Below are positions 14,910 to 23,261 of a DNA stretch of 25,183 nucleotides, piece after piece. The notes under the pieces were generated by a model, which worked only from the letters and a program-made list of their open reading frames with translations, was not told where the DNA came from and ran no database searches. Every line of letters starts with the position of its first letter. The stretch's first letter is position 1. Source of the stretch: CAYFUR01 sp964346275 (GTDB taxonomy: Bacteria; Sumerlaeota; Sumerlaeia; SLMS01). The position numbers and the translations under genes were made by a program. Location: the NCBI GenBank assembly GCA_964346275.1, contig CAYFUR010000053.1, positions 1 to 25,183 of the forward strand. The letters are read 5' to 3'.

Positions 14910-17393
14910 ATGTCCTGGAAATCTGCTCAAACAACCCTCAACCACTGGTTCTCCCGCTCCGATTGGAAGCCGTTCTCCTATCAGAAGGAAGCCTGGCGAA
15001 GCTATCGCCAGGGGGCCAGCGGACTGGTCCATGCTCCGACGGGAACGGGCAAGACACTGGCGGTCTGGGGCGGACCACTTTTGGAATGGCTTGCGGAAAA
15101 CCCCTCTCCGGATAAATGGCCCGGGGAGAACGAGCCAATTCGCGTTCTCTGGATCACGCCTCTGCGCGCTCTCGCAACGGATACCACCGAGTCCCTGCGC
15201 ATGCCAGTGAAAGATCTACAGCTTCCCTGGTCGGTGGAAAAACGAACCAGCGACACGACGCCATCGATCAAGTCACGACAGAAAAAACGACTCCCAACGG
15301 GGCTGGTCACAACACCGGAAAGCCTCTCGCTCCTCCTGTCCTATCCAAAATCCCGCCAGATGTTTTCCACGCTTCGTTGTGTCATAGTTGACGAATGGCA
15401 CGAGTTGCTGAGCACGAAGCGGGGCACACAGACCGAGCTTTGCCTGGCAAGATTGCGTGCATGGCTCCCCGGGCTGCGCGTCTGGGGATTGAGCGCAACA
15501 TTGGGAAACATCGAGGAGGCCCTGGAAACACTGGTGCCTTCGCAAAGCGGAAAGCTGATCCAAGGGAAACGCGGCAAGGAAACTTTGCTGCAGACGCTGA
15601 TTCCTCCAAATATCGAACGCTTTCCCTGGTTCGGCCACTTGGGGATCAAGCAACTCCGCCCCGTCATCAAAGCGATCGAGCGGGCGCGGAGCACCCTCTT
15701 TTTCACCAACACGCGTTCGCAGGCGGAACAGTGGTTTCGGGCGATTCTTGCGGAAAAGCCGGAGTGGGAAGGGCGGATTGCCTTGCACCATGGATCCCTT
15801 GACCGCGAGTTCCGCCGCCTTGTCGAAGACCGGTTGCGTTCGGGCGGCCTGCTGGCGGTCGTGTGCACCTCGTCGCTCGACCTGGGAGTTGATTTCTCGC
15901 CCGTCGACCAGGTGATTCAACTTGGAAGCCCCAAAGGCATCGCGCGCTTATTGCAGCGCGCGGGGCGCAGCGGACACCAGCCTGGCGCAAGGAGCCGAAT
16001 TCTCTGCGTGCCGACCAATGCTTTTGAGCTCGTGGAATTCGCGGCCGCGCGCAAGGCCGCGGCCAAGCGAGCCGTGGAATCCCGCCGGCCACTCCGGGCC
16101 CCCTTGGATGTGCTTGTTCAGCATCTGGTGACCGCTGCCCTCGGTGGAGGATTTCGAGGCGAGGAGATGCTCACTGAAGTCCGCGGCACGAAATCTTACC
16201 GGGAACTCAGCGCGGAAGACTGGAGCTGGGCGCTGGACTTTGTGACACGCGGCGGTAAGGCGCTGGAGGCATACCCCGACTATACGCGGGTCCAGGAAAG
16301 GAACGGGCGCTATCGCGCGCTGACTGAAAAGACCGGCCGCATGCATCGCATGAATATCGGCACGATTACCAGCGACGCCTCGGTCGAAATCAAATCGGGC
16401 AATGGCGCGATGCTGGGCCGCGTGGAAGAGAGTTTTCTGGCGAAGCTGAAACCGGGCGACCGATTTCTGTTTTCAGGAAAGGTGTTACAGCTTGTGCGTA
16501 TCCGGGATGCGACGGCCCGGGTGCGGACGGTGAAAGCCGAAACGAGCGCCGTACCCCGCTGGATGGGCGGTCGCATGCCGCTGTCCACGCTGCTTGCCGA
16601 AGCCGTGCAAGAACGCCTCGGCGAGGCTTTGCAATCGCGCTATGAGGGTCCGGAAATGCAGGCGGGGCGGGCGCTTTTGGAAACCCAGAAAACTCTTTCC
16701 CAACTCCCTTCGCAGAGCGACATCCTCATCGAGCAGATTCAAACCCGCCAGGGCCTCCATCTCTTTGTCTATACATTTGCAGGACGGCTTGCCCACGAAG
16801 GGCTCTCGGCACTCGTGGCATGGCGCCTCGCCCGCAAGACGCCGCGTACAGTCAGCACCATGGCGACGGACTACGGGTTCGAGATTCTGAGCAACTCGCG
16901 GGTAGACCTGGCGGAGCAGGACTGGCGAGAGCTTCTCAGTCCCAAAAACCTGGAAGCGGAGCTTCTGGAGTGCCTGAATGCCGCGGAAATGAGCCGCCGA
17001 AAGTTCCGCGAAATCGCACGCGTGGCGGGCCTGGTCATGCAGTCCTATCCCGGAAACCGCAAGTCCGCGCGCCAACTCCTCACATCGAGCAATCTCCTTT
17101 TCGACGTCTTTCAGCAATTCGATCCGGAGAATCGACTCCTCCGCCAGGCCCGGCAAGAGGCTCTCGACACCCAGCTCGACGGGGAGCGCCTTCGGAGGAC
17201 GCTGGATGAAATCCAGCACAAAACACTCATCCTCGAGACGCCGGAACGCCTTACCCCCATGGCATTCCCTCTCTGGGCGGAACGTATCCGGCAAAACGTT
17301 TCCTCGGAAGATTTCGCCCGGCGAATTCAAGACATGATCGGCAAGCTTGATAAAAACAGCATCTATACGGACCCGGAACATGCCGCGCTTTGA
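14910..17393 (+). CDS. Ligase-associated DEXH-box DNA helicase (Lhr family)
   Basis: 827 residues, normal for the Lhr-core subfamily found in ligase-associated DNA repair clusters. It is a superfamily 2 helicase that unwinds DNA using ATP in the cytoplasm. Motifs in order: APTGTGKT (42-49, Walker A), TPLRALA (motif Ia), TTPESL (motif Ib), DEWH (161-164, the DEXH box), LSAT (194-197), then in the second RecA domain FTNTRSQAE, HHGSLDRE, TSSLDLGVDF and QRAGRSGH (motifs IV-VI). A long C-terminal part with winged-helix and Lhr-specific domains follows (VAWRLARKTPRTVS). The ATG start at 14910 has only a weak ribosome site. Its end overlaps the phosphoesterase gene by 14 bases, so the two form one unit. 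Confidence 0.93.
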   Translation: MSWKSAQTTLNHWFSRSDWKPFSYQKEAWRSYRQGASGLVHAPTGTGKTLAVWGGPLLEWLAENPSPDKWPGENEPIRVLWITPLRALATDTTESLRMPVKDLQLPWSVEKRTSDTTPSIKSRQKKRLPTGLVTTPESLSLLLSYPKSRQMFSTLRCVIVDEWHELLSTKRGTQTELCLARLRAWLPGLRVWGLSATLGNIEEALETLVPSQSGKLIQGKRGKETLLQTLIPPNIERFPWFGHLGIKQLRPVIKAIERARSTLFFTNTRSQAEQWFRAILAEKPEWEGRIALHHGSLDREFRRLVEDRLRSGGLLAVVCTSSLDLGVDFSPVDQVIQLGSPKGIARLLQRAGRSGHQPGARSRILCVPTNAFELVEFAAARKAAAKRAVESRRPLRAPLDVLVQHLVTAALGGGFRGEEMLTEVRGTKSYRELSAEDWSWALDFVTRGGKALEAYPDYTRVQERNGRYRALTEKTGRMHRMNIGTITSDASVEIKSGNGAMLGRVEESFLAKLKPGDRFLFSGKVLQLVRIRDATARVRTVKAETSAVPRWMGGRMPLSTLLAEAVQERLGEALQSRYEGPEMQAGRALLETQKTLSQLPSQSDILIEQIQTRQGLHLFVYTFAGRLAHEGLSALVAWRLARKTPRTVSTMATDYGFEILSNSRVDLAEQDWRELLSPKNLEAELLECLNAAEMSRRKFREIARVAGLVMQSYPGNRKSARQLLTSSNLLFDVFQQFDPENRLLRQARQEALDTQLDGERLRRTLDEIQHKTLILETPERLTPMAFPLWAERIRQNVSSEDFARRIQDMIGKLDKNSIYTDPEHAAL

Positions 17394-18051
17394 ATGGATG
17401 GGGCAACAGCTGGAGCCGCTTTCCGGCCGAGCGCTGCTCTGGATCGATCAGGCGACAATGATTCTCGCTGATCCGCACTTCGGAAAAGGCCAGACGTTCC
17501 GCAACCGCGGAATCCCTGTCCCGTCTGGATCAACCTCCGCGGACATTCACCGCCTTGCAAAACTCATGCGGCTTCATGAACCAGCCCGCCTCGTGATCCT
17601 GGGAGATTTCTTCCACACGCGGGAAAGCCAATCCGCCGAAGTGCTTCATTCATTGGAGGAGTGGCGCGGCGAGTTTCCACAAACGGAAGTGACGCTGGTT
17701 CGTGGCAATCACGACCGCCATGCAGGGGACCCTCCCGCCTCGCTGGGGATTCGCGCCGTCTCTGAACCCTATTCTACCGGGCCGTTTTCGTTTTGCCACT
17801 TCCCGCAGGCGACCCGCGGCTATACGTTGGCCGGCCATCTCCATCCCTCCGTTCAAATCCGAAACGGCCGGCAGAAACTCACCAATCCCTGCTTCGTCTT
17901 CGGTCAAGAGACAGCGATTCTTCCCGCCTTTGGCAGCTTTACCGGCAGTTGCCGAATCACCCCCGATCAAACGGATCGCATCTTCCTGGTCATACCAAAC
18001 CAGGTGATGGAAATCCCCGTGGAGCTCGTCTCTGGAAGTAAAACGAAATAA
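17380..18051 (+). CDS. pdeM: Ligase-associated metallophosphoesterase/endonuclease PdeM
   Basis: 223 residues from the ATG at 17380 (MPRFEWMGQQLEP). A start at 17347 is possible but lies deeper in the helicase gene. The calcineurin-like phosphoesterase metal ligands are all present: D31-x-H33, GD 75-76 (LGDFFHT), GNHD 109-112 and GHLH 152-155. The short length, the opening LxxLxxRALLW-x-x-x-x-x-x-ILADPHFGKG and the overlap with an Lhr-type helicase are the marks of PdeM, the phosphoesterase of the ligase-associated DNA damage response cluster. The predicted role is cleavage of DNA phosphodiesters during repair. It converges with the DUF4388 gene only 11 bases away and no terminator is visible between them. 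Confidence 0.92.
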   Translation: MPRFEWMGQQLEPLSGRALLWIDQATMILADPHFGKGQTFRNRGIPVPSGSTSADIHRLAKLMRLHEPARLVILGDFFHTRESQSAEVLHSLEEWRGEFPQTEVTLVRGNHDRHAGDPPASLGIRAVSEPYSTGPFSFCHFPQATRGYTLAGHLHPSVQIRNGRQKLTNPCFVFGQETAILPAFGSFTGSCRITPDQTDRIFLVIPNQVMEIPVELVSGSKTK

Positions 18052-18062
18052 GGAAAGAGGAG

Positions 18063-18929
18063 TTACTGCTTCTTCTCGTCTTCCATGAATTCATCGATGG
18101 AATCGTTCTCCCCCGCCGGCGTTTCCGGATGGCCATTTTCCTGGTCCGATTGAACAGGAACACCGTGGACGGGAGTGAAGTCTTCGAGGCCGACCATATC
18201 GAAAGATGGAAATTCCTGGGCCGAAGAGCTGATCTCGTCCCGGGCCCCTTCGTCCACCTGGCGGGATCCCTCGAGCAAGGCGCTCATGGCTGAAAGGCCG
18301 ATCGACTTTTTGTCTGACAGACATCCCTTGTGGACGCGGATCTCCGGCGAATCGATGCAAATCAGGCGTTTAAAGGCTACCATGCCCTCTTCCTCGTCCA
18401 TTGTCTCGCAATGGGTGACGTTCCCCCCGTGGAGAAAGATGGAACCTGATGTGCCTCCGCCGGTGACGCGGATCGTTTTTGCGATTCGCTTCTCGCCATA
18501 GAGCTGAATCAAGTCGGAAAGCTCGAGGCCAAAGGCATCCGACTGCAGTTCGCTCAACTCCTTGAGAAGGGTCCGAAGCTGATGTTTGGCAGCCTCCAGA
18601 TCCTGCTCGGGATGCTTGATGACTTTGACGGCTCCCTGGGCAAGCAACGCCACCGAATAATAGGAAAGCACATCGGGGATCGCGACGGCGACATCCCAAT
18701 ACGTGGTGCGGTTTTGAATGATCTGGGAGACGCGCACAAGGTCTGTCGCCGGGTCCATGCCAACGATCATCAAGCCGGTTCGGGCTGTTTGCCATGGCTC
18801 GAAATTCAACCCCTGAACAATGCGCAGATCCTGGGGGAGGCCATCGTCTCCCATGAGGGAAATCACAGTCGCGGCCGTTGTGGGAGCGAAACCGGCGAAG
18901 ACGAGTGTGTTCAGACTTCGATGCGCCAT
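18063..18929 (-). CDS. DUF4388/PATAN-like protein with receiver-like N-terminal domain
   Basis: 288 residues, ATG at 18929, no clear ribosome site. Residues 1-125 resemble a receiver fold (alternating TLVFAGF, TGLMIVGMDP, YWDVAVAIP, AVKVIKHP strands) but without the acidic pocket and phosphorylated Asp pattern of a working response regulator. Residues 135-235 carry a DUF4388 (PATAN-like) unit: LELSDLIQLYGEKRIAKTIRVTGGGTSGSIFLHGGNVTHCET, then ALLEGSRQVDE (cited as separate landmarks). The last 50 residues are acidic and probably disordered. In other bacteria such domains act as protein-interaction output modules, some of them controlling type IV pilus motors. It is the last gene of the minus-strand cluster, 99 bases after the M16 pair. 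Confidence 0.72.
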   Translation of the reverse strand: MAHRSLNTLVFAGFAPTTAATVISLMGDDGLPQDLRIVQGLNFEPWQTARTGLMIVGMDPATDLVRVSQIIQNRTTYWDVAVAIPDVLSYYSVALLAQGAVKVIKHPEQDLEAAKHQLRTLLKELSELQSDAFGLELSDLIQLYGEKRIAKTIRVTGGGTSGSIFLHGGNVTHCETMDEEEGMVAFKRLICIDSPEIRVHKGCLSDKKSIGLSAMSALLEGSRQVDEGARDEISSSAQEFPSFDMVGLEDFTPVHGVPVQSDQENGHPETPAGENDSIDEFMEDEKKQ

Positions 18930-19028
18930 GGAAGGTTGTTTATCAGCCGCAAATCCGTGGGGTGACTTTACGCTTACTCAGTGGAACACCGGGCTTGATC
19001 GGAGTCAAACCCGAACAACTCAAGGGGA

Positions 19029-20444
19029 TCACTCGTTGGCGGAGATCGCAGGGGCGGGCTTTAAAACAACCACGGTGGGCTCGAGGAAATATTTGTTGGC
19101 GACACGCATGACGTCGCGGGCCGAGACGTCACGAATCGCCTCCAGAAATTCATCGTCGTATTCCAGGCTTCTGCCCGTAACATGCCAGTAGGCCAAATAG
19201 CCAGCCTGCTGCGCATTACGCTCATGATCGCGCAGATAGGATCCCTCGATATAGTTCCTGGCGCGGGCCAGCTCGCTTTCCGATACGGGTTCCCTGCGAA
19301 GCTTCAGAATCTCTTCCCAGATTCCGTGCTCGGCTCGCGAAGACCCATTCAATTCATCCCGGGAAAGAAGATTGTCGTACGACGTGCCGATAAAGGCCAG
19401 AAAGAGGCCCTTATCCTGGAGAAAGGCATTGCTCGCCCCCACGGCATAGGCAAGTCCCTGCCGGTCGCGCAGTTCGGTGAAGAGGCGGGAACTCATCCCG
19501 CCGCCAAGGATCGTGGTTGCGACGCGGACGGCGGCCTCGTCGGGATGACCCGCCTCGCAGACAAGATGGCCGAGGAGAACATAGCCTTGCTCCGAGTCTT
19601 TCACCAGCTCGACCCTCTGGCTTCCTGGAGCAATGATCTTATCGACTTCGTAAGAGCTGTCCTTCTTCGGCCGGGTTTCGCCAAAGTGCTCGGCGATCAT
19701 CCCCCGCAATTCCTCAAAATCGAGGTCGCCAACCACGGACATGACCATGTTCGATGGAACGAAGTCGGCTTCGTGTCTCGCCGCCAGGTCCATCGGTTCG
19801 ATGCCGGGCAAGGTTTCCGGAGTGCCCGTCACGGGGCGGGAGTAAGGATGGCTGCCGAAGAGGGCGCGTTTGAAGGCTTTCGATGCAACCACGGAAGGCT
19901 GGTCCTCTCCGATACGGATAGAGGCCAGCGTCCGTTTCCGTTCGAGTTCAAATTCGTCCACGGGAAATGTCGGATTGTGAAGAATGTCGGTGAGCAGCTC
20001 CAGGGCGGCTGGCAAATCCTCGACGATGCACTGGAGCGTCAGCGAGCAGAAATCCTGGCCCGCATTGCTGGAGAGCGAGAGGCCGAGGAGGGCGGCTTCC
20101 TCGGATATTTCATCCGCGGTGCGGTTCTTTGTGCCTTTGGTCAAAGTGCGCATGAGCAAATGCGACAGGCCCGACTTGTCCGGCGGATCGTCAGAAGCCC
20201 CTGTCCGTATATACAAGGCCGCACCAGCAATTCGATTCGCCGTATTGCGGCCATGGATCAATGTCAGCCCGTTTTGAAATGTGTGCAGCGTCACGTCTTC
20301 ACCAACCTTTTTCGTGCTGGCCTGCTCGAGCCGAAAAACAGGGCGCGTGGCGGAGGCGCCCCCGGGTGTCAGCGGCCGGTAACACCCTGCAACGAGCAGG
20401 ATCAGGATCGAAGCCAGAACAAACCGCGTAAATCTTACTGTCAT
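19029..20444 (-). CDS. Non-catalytic M16 peptidase subunit, lipoprotein
   Basis: 471 residues. A lipoprotein signal with lipobox VAGC (Cys21) puts it in the periplasm, anchored to a membrane. It has the two-lobed M16 (insulinase/pitrilysin) layout, but the zinc site HxxEH is replaced by H95-L-L-M-R99, so the metal ligand His and the catalytic Glu are gone. The C-terminal substrate-contact motif is retained (RLFTELRDRQGLAYAVGA). This is the pattern of the partner subunit in heterodimeric M16 proteases such as mitochondrial MPP-alpha and several bacterial pairs. It starts with an ATGA overlap with the catalytic gene, which fits equimolar production. Confidence 0.92.
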   Translation of the reverse strand: MTVRFTRFVLASILILLVAGCYRPLTPGGASATRPVFRLEQASTKKVGEDVTLHTFQNGLTLIHGRNTANRIAGAALYIRTGASDDPPDKSGLSHLLMRTLTKGTKNRTADEISEEAALLGLSLSSNAGQDFCSLTLQCIVEDLPAALELLTDILHNPTFPVDEFELERKRTLASIRIGEDQPSVVASKAFKRALFGSHPYSRPVTGTPETLPGIEPMDLAARHEADFVPSNMVMSVVGDLDFEELRGMIAEHFGETRPKKDSSYEVDKIIAPGSQRVELVKDSEQGYVLLGHLVCEAGHPDEAAVRVATTILGGGMSSRLFTELRDRQGLAYAVGASNAFLQDKGLFLAFIGTSYDNLLSRDELNGSSRAEHGIWEEILKLRREPVSESELARARNYIEGSYLRDHERNAQQAGYLAYWHVTGRSLEYDDEFLEAIRDVSARDVMRVANKYFLEPTVVVLKPAPAISANE

Positions 20445-21862
20445 TCCTCGCTTGCGCCGTCTGGTTGCGCCGTCACAAAGAAATAGCTCTCGTCCTCGAG
20501 AAAATGCTTCTGTATATACTCTTCCAGATCAGACTTCCCGGCGCCGCGAAGCACGTCTTCGAAACCGTCGAGGAGCCGGGTGTCCTGGAAAAACAGGTGG
20601 GAATAGCCAATGGTCGAGGCGCGCCCGGCATTCGTCTCGAGGCTGAAAAGGTGGGACGTGATGACTTGTCTCCGCACCCGCTTCATCTCGTGCGACTGGA
20701 TTCCATTCTCCTTTAAATCCCGAAGCTCCGAGAAGATCTCCTGGCGGACTTCTTCGACGCGCTCGGGTGCGCACGTCCCGTAAATGAGGCAGGGCATCGG
20801 GTGGAGCTTCGATGGAAGATAAACGCCGATATTATTGACGATGCCCTTGCGCTCCTGGAGGGAACCAACCAATCGGGAACTCCGGCCGTCGGCCAGCAAC
20901 GCCTCGATGCTGTCGGCGACCGCGATCTCTTCTACACTGCCGGCATCCGGACCGGGAAAAGCCAGGATGAAGTAGGCCTCGTTCCACGGCCGGGGCAGCC
21001 GGCGCGTTTCGGGCTGGGCATATTTCGTTTCGGGCGCAGCCTCGCGGTAGGCGCGGCTTTCTTTGCGAAGATCGCGAAATTCGCTTTCCACCCGGCCGCG
21101 GACAGCCTCCGCTTCCACGTCGCCCACGATGACGAGGGCGATCCGGTCCGCCGCGTAAAATCGCTGGTAGTGTTCCAAGAGCTGGTCGCGTGTAATAGAC
21201 TTCACCGAGTCCGCGGAGCCAATCACGGGGTGTCTATACGGGCCGCTTTCGAAAATAGTAGGGATCGTTTCATCGAACAGATACCCCATGGGGCTATCCG
21301 CTTTGCGCCGGATCTCCTCGAGGATGACTGATCTCTCGTTTTCGACTTCCCGCGGATCGATCTGGCTATTCATCAGAACATCGGCCAGATCGGACAACAC
21401 ACGGCCGGCATGCTCGCTCGGCACGGTAATATAATAATGCGTATAATCGGAAGAGGTTCCCGCGTTCAGATAACCGCCCAGCTCTTCGATGCGCCGGTCG
21501 TAGTCGCCGGTGCGCAGGCGCTCGGTCCCTTTGAAAAGCATATGCTCAAGGAAGTGGCTGATCCCCTCCAGCCCAGCCGGTTCATCGCCGCTTCCCACGC
21601 GCACCCACACGTCCAGCGTCACCAGGGGGATGGCCCGGCTTTCCTGGACATAGAGGGTCATCCCGTTTGGCAGTACGCTTTTTTGCACAGGTGGTATCTC
21701 GTCGAAGGAATCAGTATACCGCTTCCAGGCGGCACACCCGCTTGAAAAGAAGACAAGCCATAGACAAGCCAGGATCAGAGGTGGCCGGGAAAAGACCTTA
21801 GACGTCTCCCAGAGTGCGCTTGGCCAATTCGTCGATGAGCACATCCAGGACTTCTTCGACAC
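20441..21862 (-). CDS. Zinc-dependent M16 peptidase, catalytic subunit, lipoprotein
   Basis: 473 residues. The start is a GTG at 21862 with a perfect GGAGG at 21869-21873, 6 bases upstream and inside aroK; the two genes overlap by 65 bases. A second possible start is the ATG at 21844. A lipobox (SSGC, Cys43) predicts membrane anchoring on the periplasmic side. The zinc site H103-F-L-E106-H107 with the distal Glu in VILEEI (about 182-183) is intact, giving a working metallopeptidase that degrades or processes peptides. The C-terminal half is the normal M16 inactive lobe. Together with the HLLMR-type partner encoded downstream it should form a two-subunit protease. Confidence 0.94.
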   Translation of the reverse strand: MSKKSWMCSSTNWPSALWETSKVFSRPPLILACLWLVFFSSGCAAWKRYTDSFDEIPPVQKSVLPNGMTLYVQESRAIPLVTLDVWVRVGSGDEPAGLEGISHFLEHMLFKGTERLRTGDYDRRIEELGGYLNAGTSSDYTHYYITVPSEHAGRVLSDLADVLMNSQIDPREVENERSVILEEIRRKADSPMGYLFDETIPTIFESGPYRHPVIGSADSVKSITRDQLLEHYQRFYAADRIALVIVGDVEAEAVRGRVESEFRDLRKESRAYREAAPETKYAQPETRRLPRPWNEAYFILAFPGPDAGSVEEIAVADSIEALLADGRSSRLVGSLQERKGIVNNIGVYLPSKLHPMPCLIYGTCAPERVEEVRQEIFSELRDLKENGIQSHEMKRVRRQVITSHLFSLETNAGRASTIGYSHLFFQDTRLLDGFEDVLRGAGKSDLEEYIQKHFLEDESYFFVTAQPDGASEE

Positions 21863-22328
21863 TCAAATCCTCCGTGTCTACCACGATATCCGCCTTTTCG
21901 TAAAGCGGCTCACGCTCTTTCAGCAAGCGGGCAACTTCGGCGCGCGGGTCCTCCGCCTTTTGCAGCAAAGGCCTGTTCGTGTCGTTTTTGACGCGCTGGT
22001 AAAGCTCGCGGGGAGACGCCTTCAGATAAACGGTGAGACCAATTGTCTCAAAAACATGGCGGTTCTGAGGATCGAGTACCGCTCCCCCGCCCGTGGCGAT
22101 GACTTTGCCCAAAGCATCTGCCAGGCTCGCGATGGCCTCCGCCTCGCGCCGGCGAAAACCCTCCTCGCCTTCTTCTTCGAAAATTTGGGGAATGGTTTTT
22201 CCGCTTTGGTCTTTGATAATCTGGTCCGTATCCAGAAATTCGTATCCCAGGGTCTCCGCCAGGTTCCTCCCAACCGTTGTTTTACCCGAGCCCATTGGCC
22301 CGAGAAGAGTCACGCATCGTTGAGACAT
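21798..22328 (-). CDS. aroK: Shikimate kinase
   Basis: 176 residues from the ATG at 22328 with GGAGG at 22337-22341, 8 bases upstream. It phosphorylates shikimate at the 3-hydroxyl using ATP, the fifth step of the shikimate (chorismate) pathway, in the cytoplasm. Motifs: Walker A GPMGSGKTT (10-18), shikimate-binding D33-T-D35, the GEEGFRRREAE helix containing the substrate Arg59 or Arg60, GGG at 80-82 and the lid RPLL (119-122). It lies just after aroE, so two consecutive-acting enzymes are co-encoded. Its 3' end carries the ribosome site and first codons of the M16 protease gene. Confidence 0.96.
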   Translation of the reverse strand: MSQRCVTLLGPMGSGKTTVGRNLAETLGYEFLDTDQIIKDQSGKTIPQIFEEEGEEGFRRREAEAIASLADALGKVIATGGGAVLDPQNRHVFETIGLTVYLKASPRELYQRVKNDTNRPLLQKAEDPRAEVARLLKEREPLYEKADIVVDTEDLSVEEVLDVLIDELAKRTLGDV

Positions 22329-22385
22329 TTTGCAGACCTCCAATTCGCGCCCCTTCGAGGGGCTGAAATCACTATTCGTTTTCTC

Positions 22386-23261
22386 TCAGCCGCCGGAAGC
22401 AAGGGCCTCTCGCATCACTTCGCGGTTTGGCTGGCGCCCGAACCAGAATTCAAAAGATGCCGCACCCTGTTCCAATAGCATGGCGAGCCCATCGGTCGTA
22501 CGCAACCCCTTCGCTCGCCCTGCCTTCAGGAAAGGAGTTTGAAGCGGCGAGTACACCGCCTCAAGCAGGTGGCAGGATTTCTTAAGCAACCCCGGATCGA
22601 GGGGAATATCCGTGTTCTCTCGCATTCCCATGCTGGTCATCTGGAAAACGATATCCACACCATCCCAGTCAGGCCACCCCTCACGCTCGCCCTCCTGCAG
22701 CGGGCCGGCTTCCCATTCGATCTCTGGGTCCAGCGCGATTTTGCTGCTCAGGTCCGCAATCAACTCCTGCGCCCGCTCTACCGTTCTGTTCAGAACGATA
22801 ATGCGATCGGCACCGGCAAAAGCGCATCCCGCGGCGACGCCCCGCGCCGCACCGCCGGCCCCCAGAATCGCCACCGTTTTTCCGCGCACCCGCGTTCCGT
22901 CTTCCTCCACGGCCCGCACCGCCCCGAGGCAATCCGTATTATGACCCGTGAGCGACCCGTCCTCTTCGACGCGGATGGTATTCACCGCCCCAATGGCTTC
23001 GGCCTCGGGCGTCAACGTGGCCATGTGGGAAAGCACGCCCTGCTTGTGGGGAATCGTGACATTGCACCCAACGAAGCGCATCGCCCGCAGGCCGGCAAGA
23101 GCCTCGGCCAGCTCCTCCGGCGGCACTCCCAGCGGAACGTAAGCCGCATCGGTCCGCGCATGGCGCAGCGCCGCGTTCTGCATCTGGGGCGAGCGCGAAT
23201 GCTCCACCGGCCAGCCCAGCAGACCGACAAGTTTCGTCTCCCCCGTAATCCATTCCGTCAT
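22386..23261 (-). CDS. aroE: Shikimate dehydrogenase (NADP+)
   Basis: 291 residues from the ATG at 23261, whose ATGA overlaps the stop of the prepilin peptidase gene; a TTG at 23273 is possible but has no proper ribosome site. It reduces 3-dehydroshikimate to shikimate with NADPH. Shikimate pocket: S22-R-S24, the NVTIPHK stretch with catalytic Lys73, Asn94 in GAVNT, and Asp110 in GHNTD. Cofactor part: GAGGAARG (134-141), then NRT at the end of the next strand, the usual NADP-selecting motif. Near the C-terminus the family landmark is present as LLEQGAASFEFWFG (AxxxFExWFG). The length is normal. It sits between a pilus gene and aroK. Confidence 0.96.
   Translation of the reverse strand: MTEWITGETKLVGLLGWPVEHSRSPQMQNAALRHARTDAAYVPLGVPPEELAEALAGLRAMRFVGCNVTIPHKQGVLSHMATLTPEAEAIGAVNTIRVEEDGSLTGHNTDCLGAVRAVEEDGTRVRGKTVAILGAGGAARGVAAGCAFAGADRIIVLNRTVERAQELIADLSSKIALDPEIEWEAGPLQEGEREGWPDWDGVDIVFQMTSMGMRENTDIPLDPGLLKKSCHLLEAVYSPLQTPFLKAGRAKGLRTTDGLAMLLEQGAASFEFWFGRQPNREVMREALASGG

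Noticed and set aside
19182..20486. 434-codon open frame on the plus strand
   Set aside because: Mirror of the non-catalytic M16 gene; no family signature.
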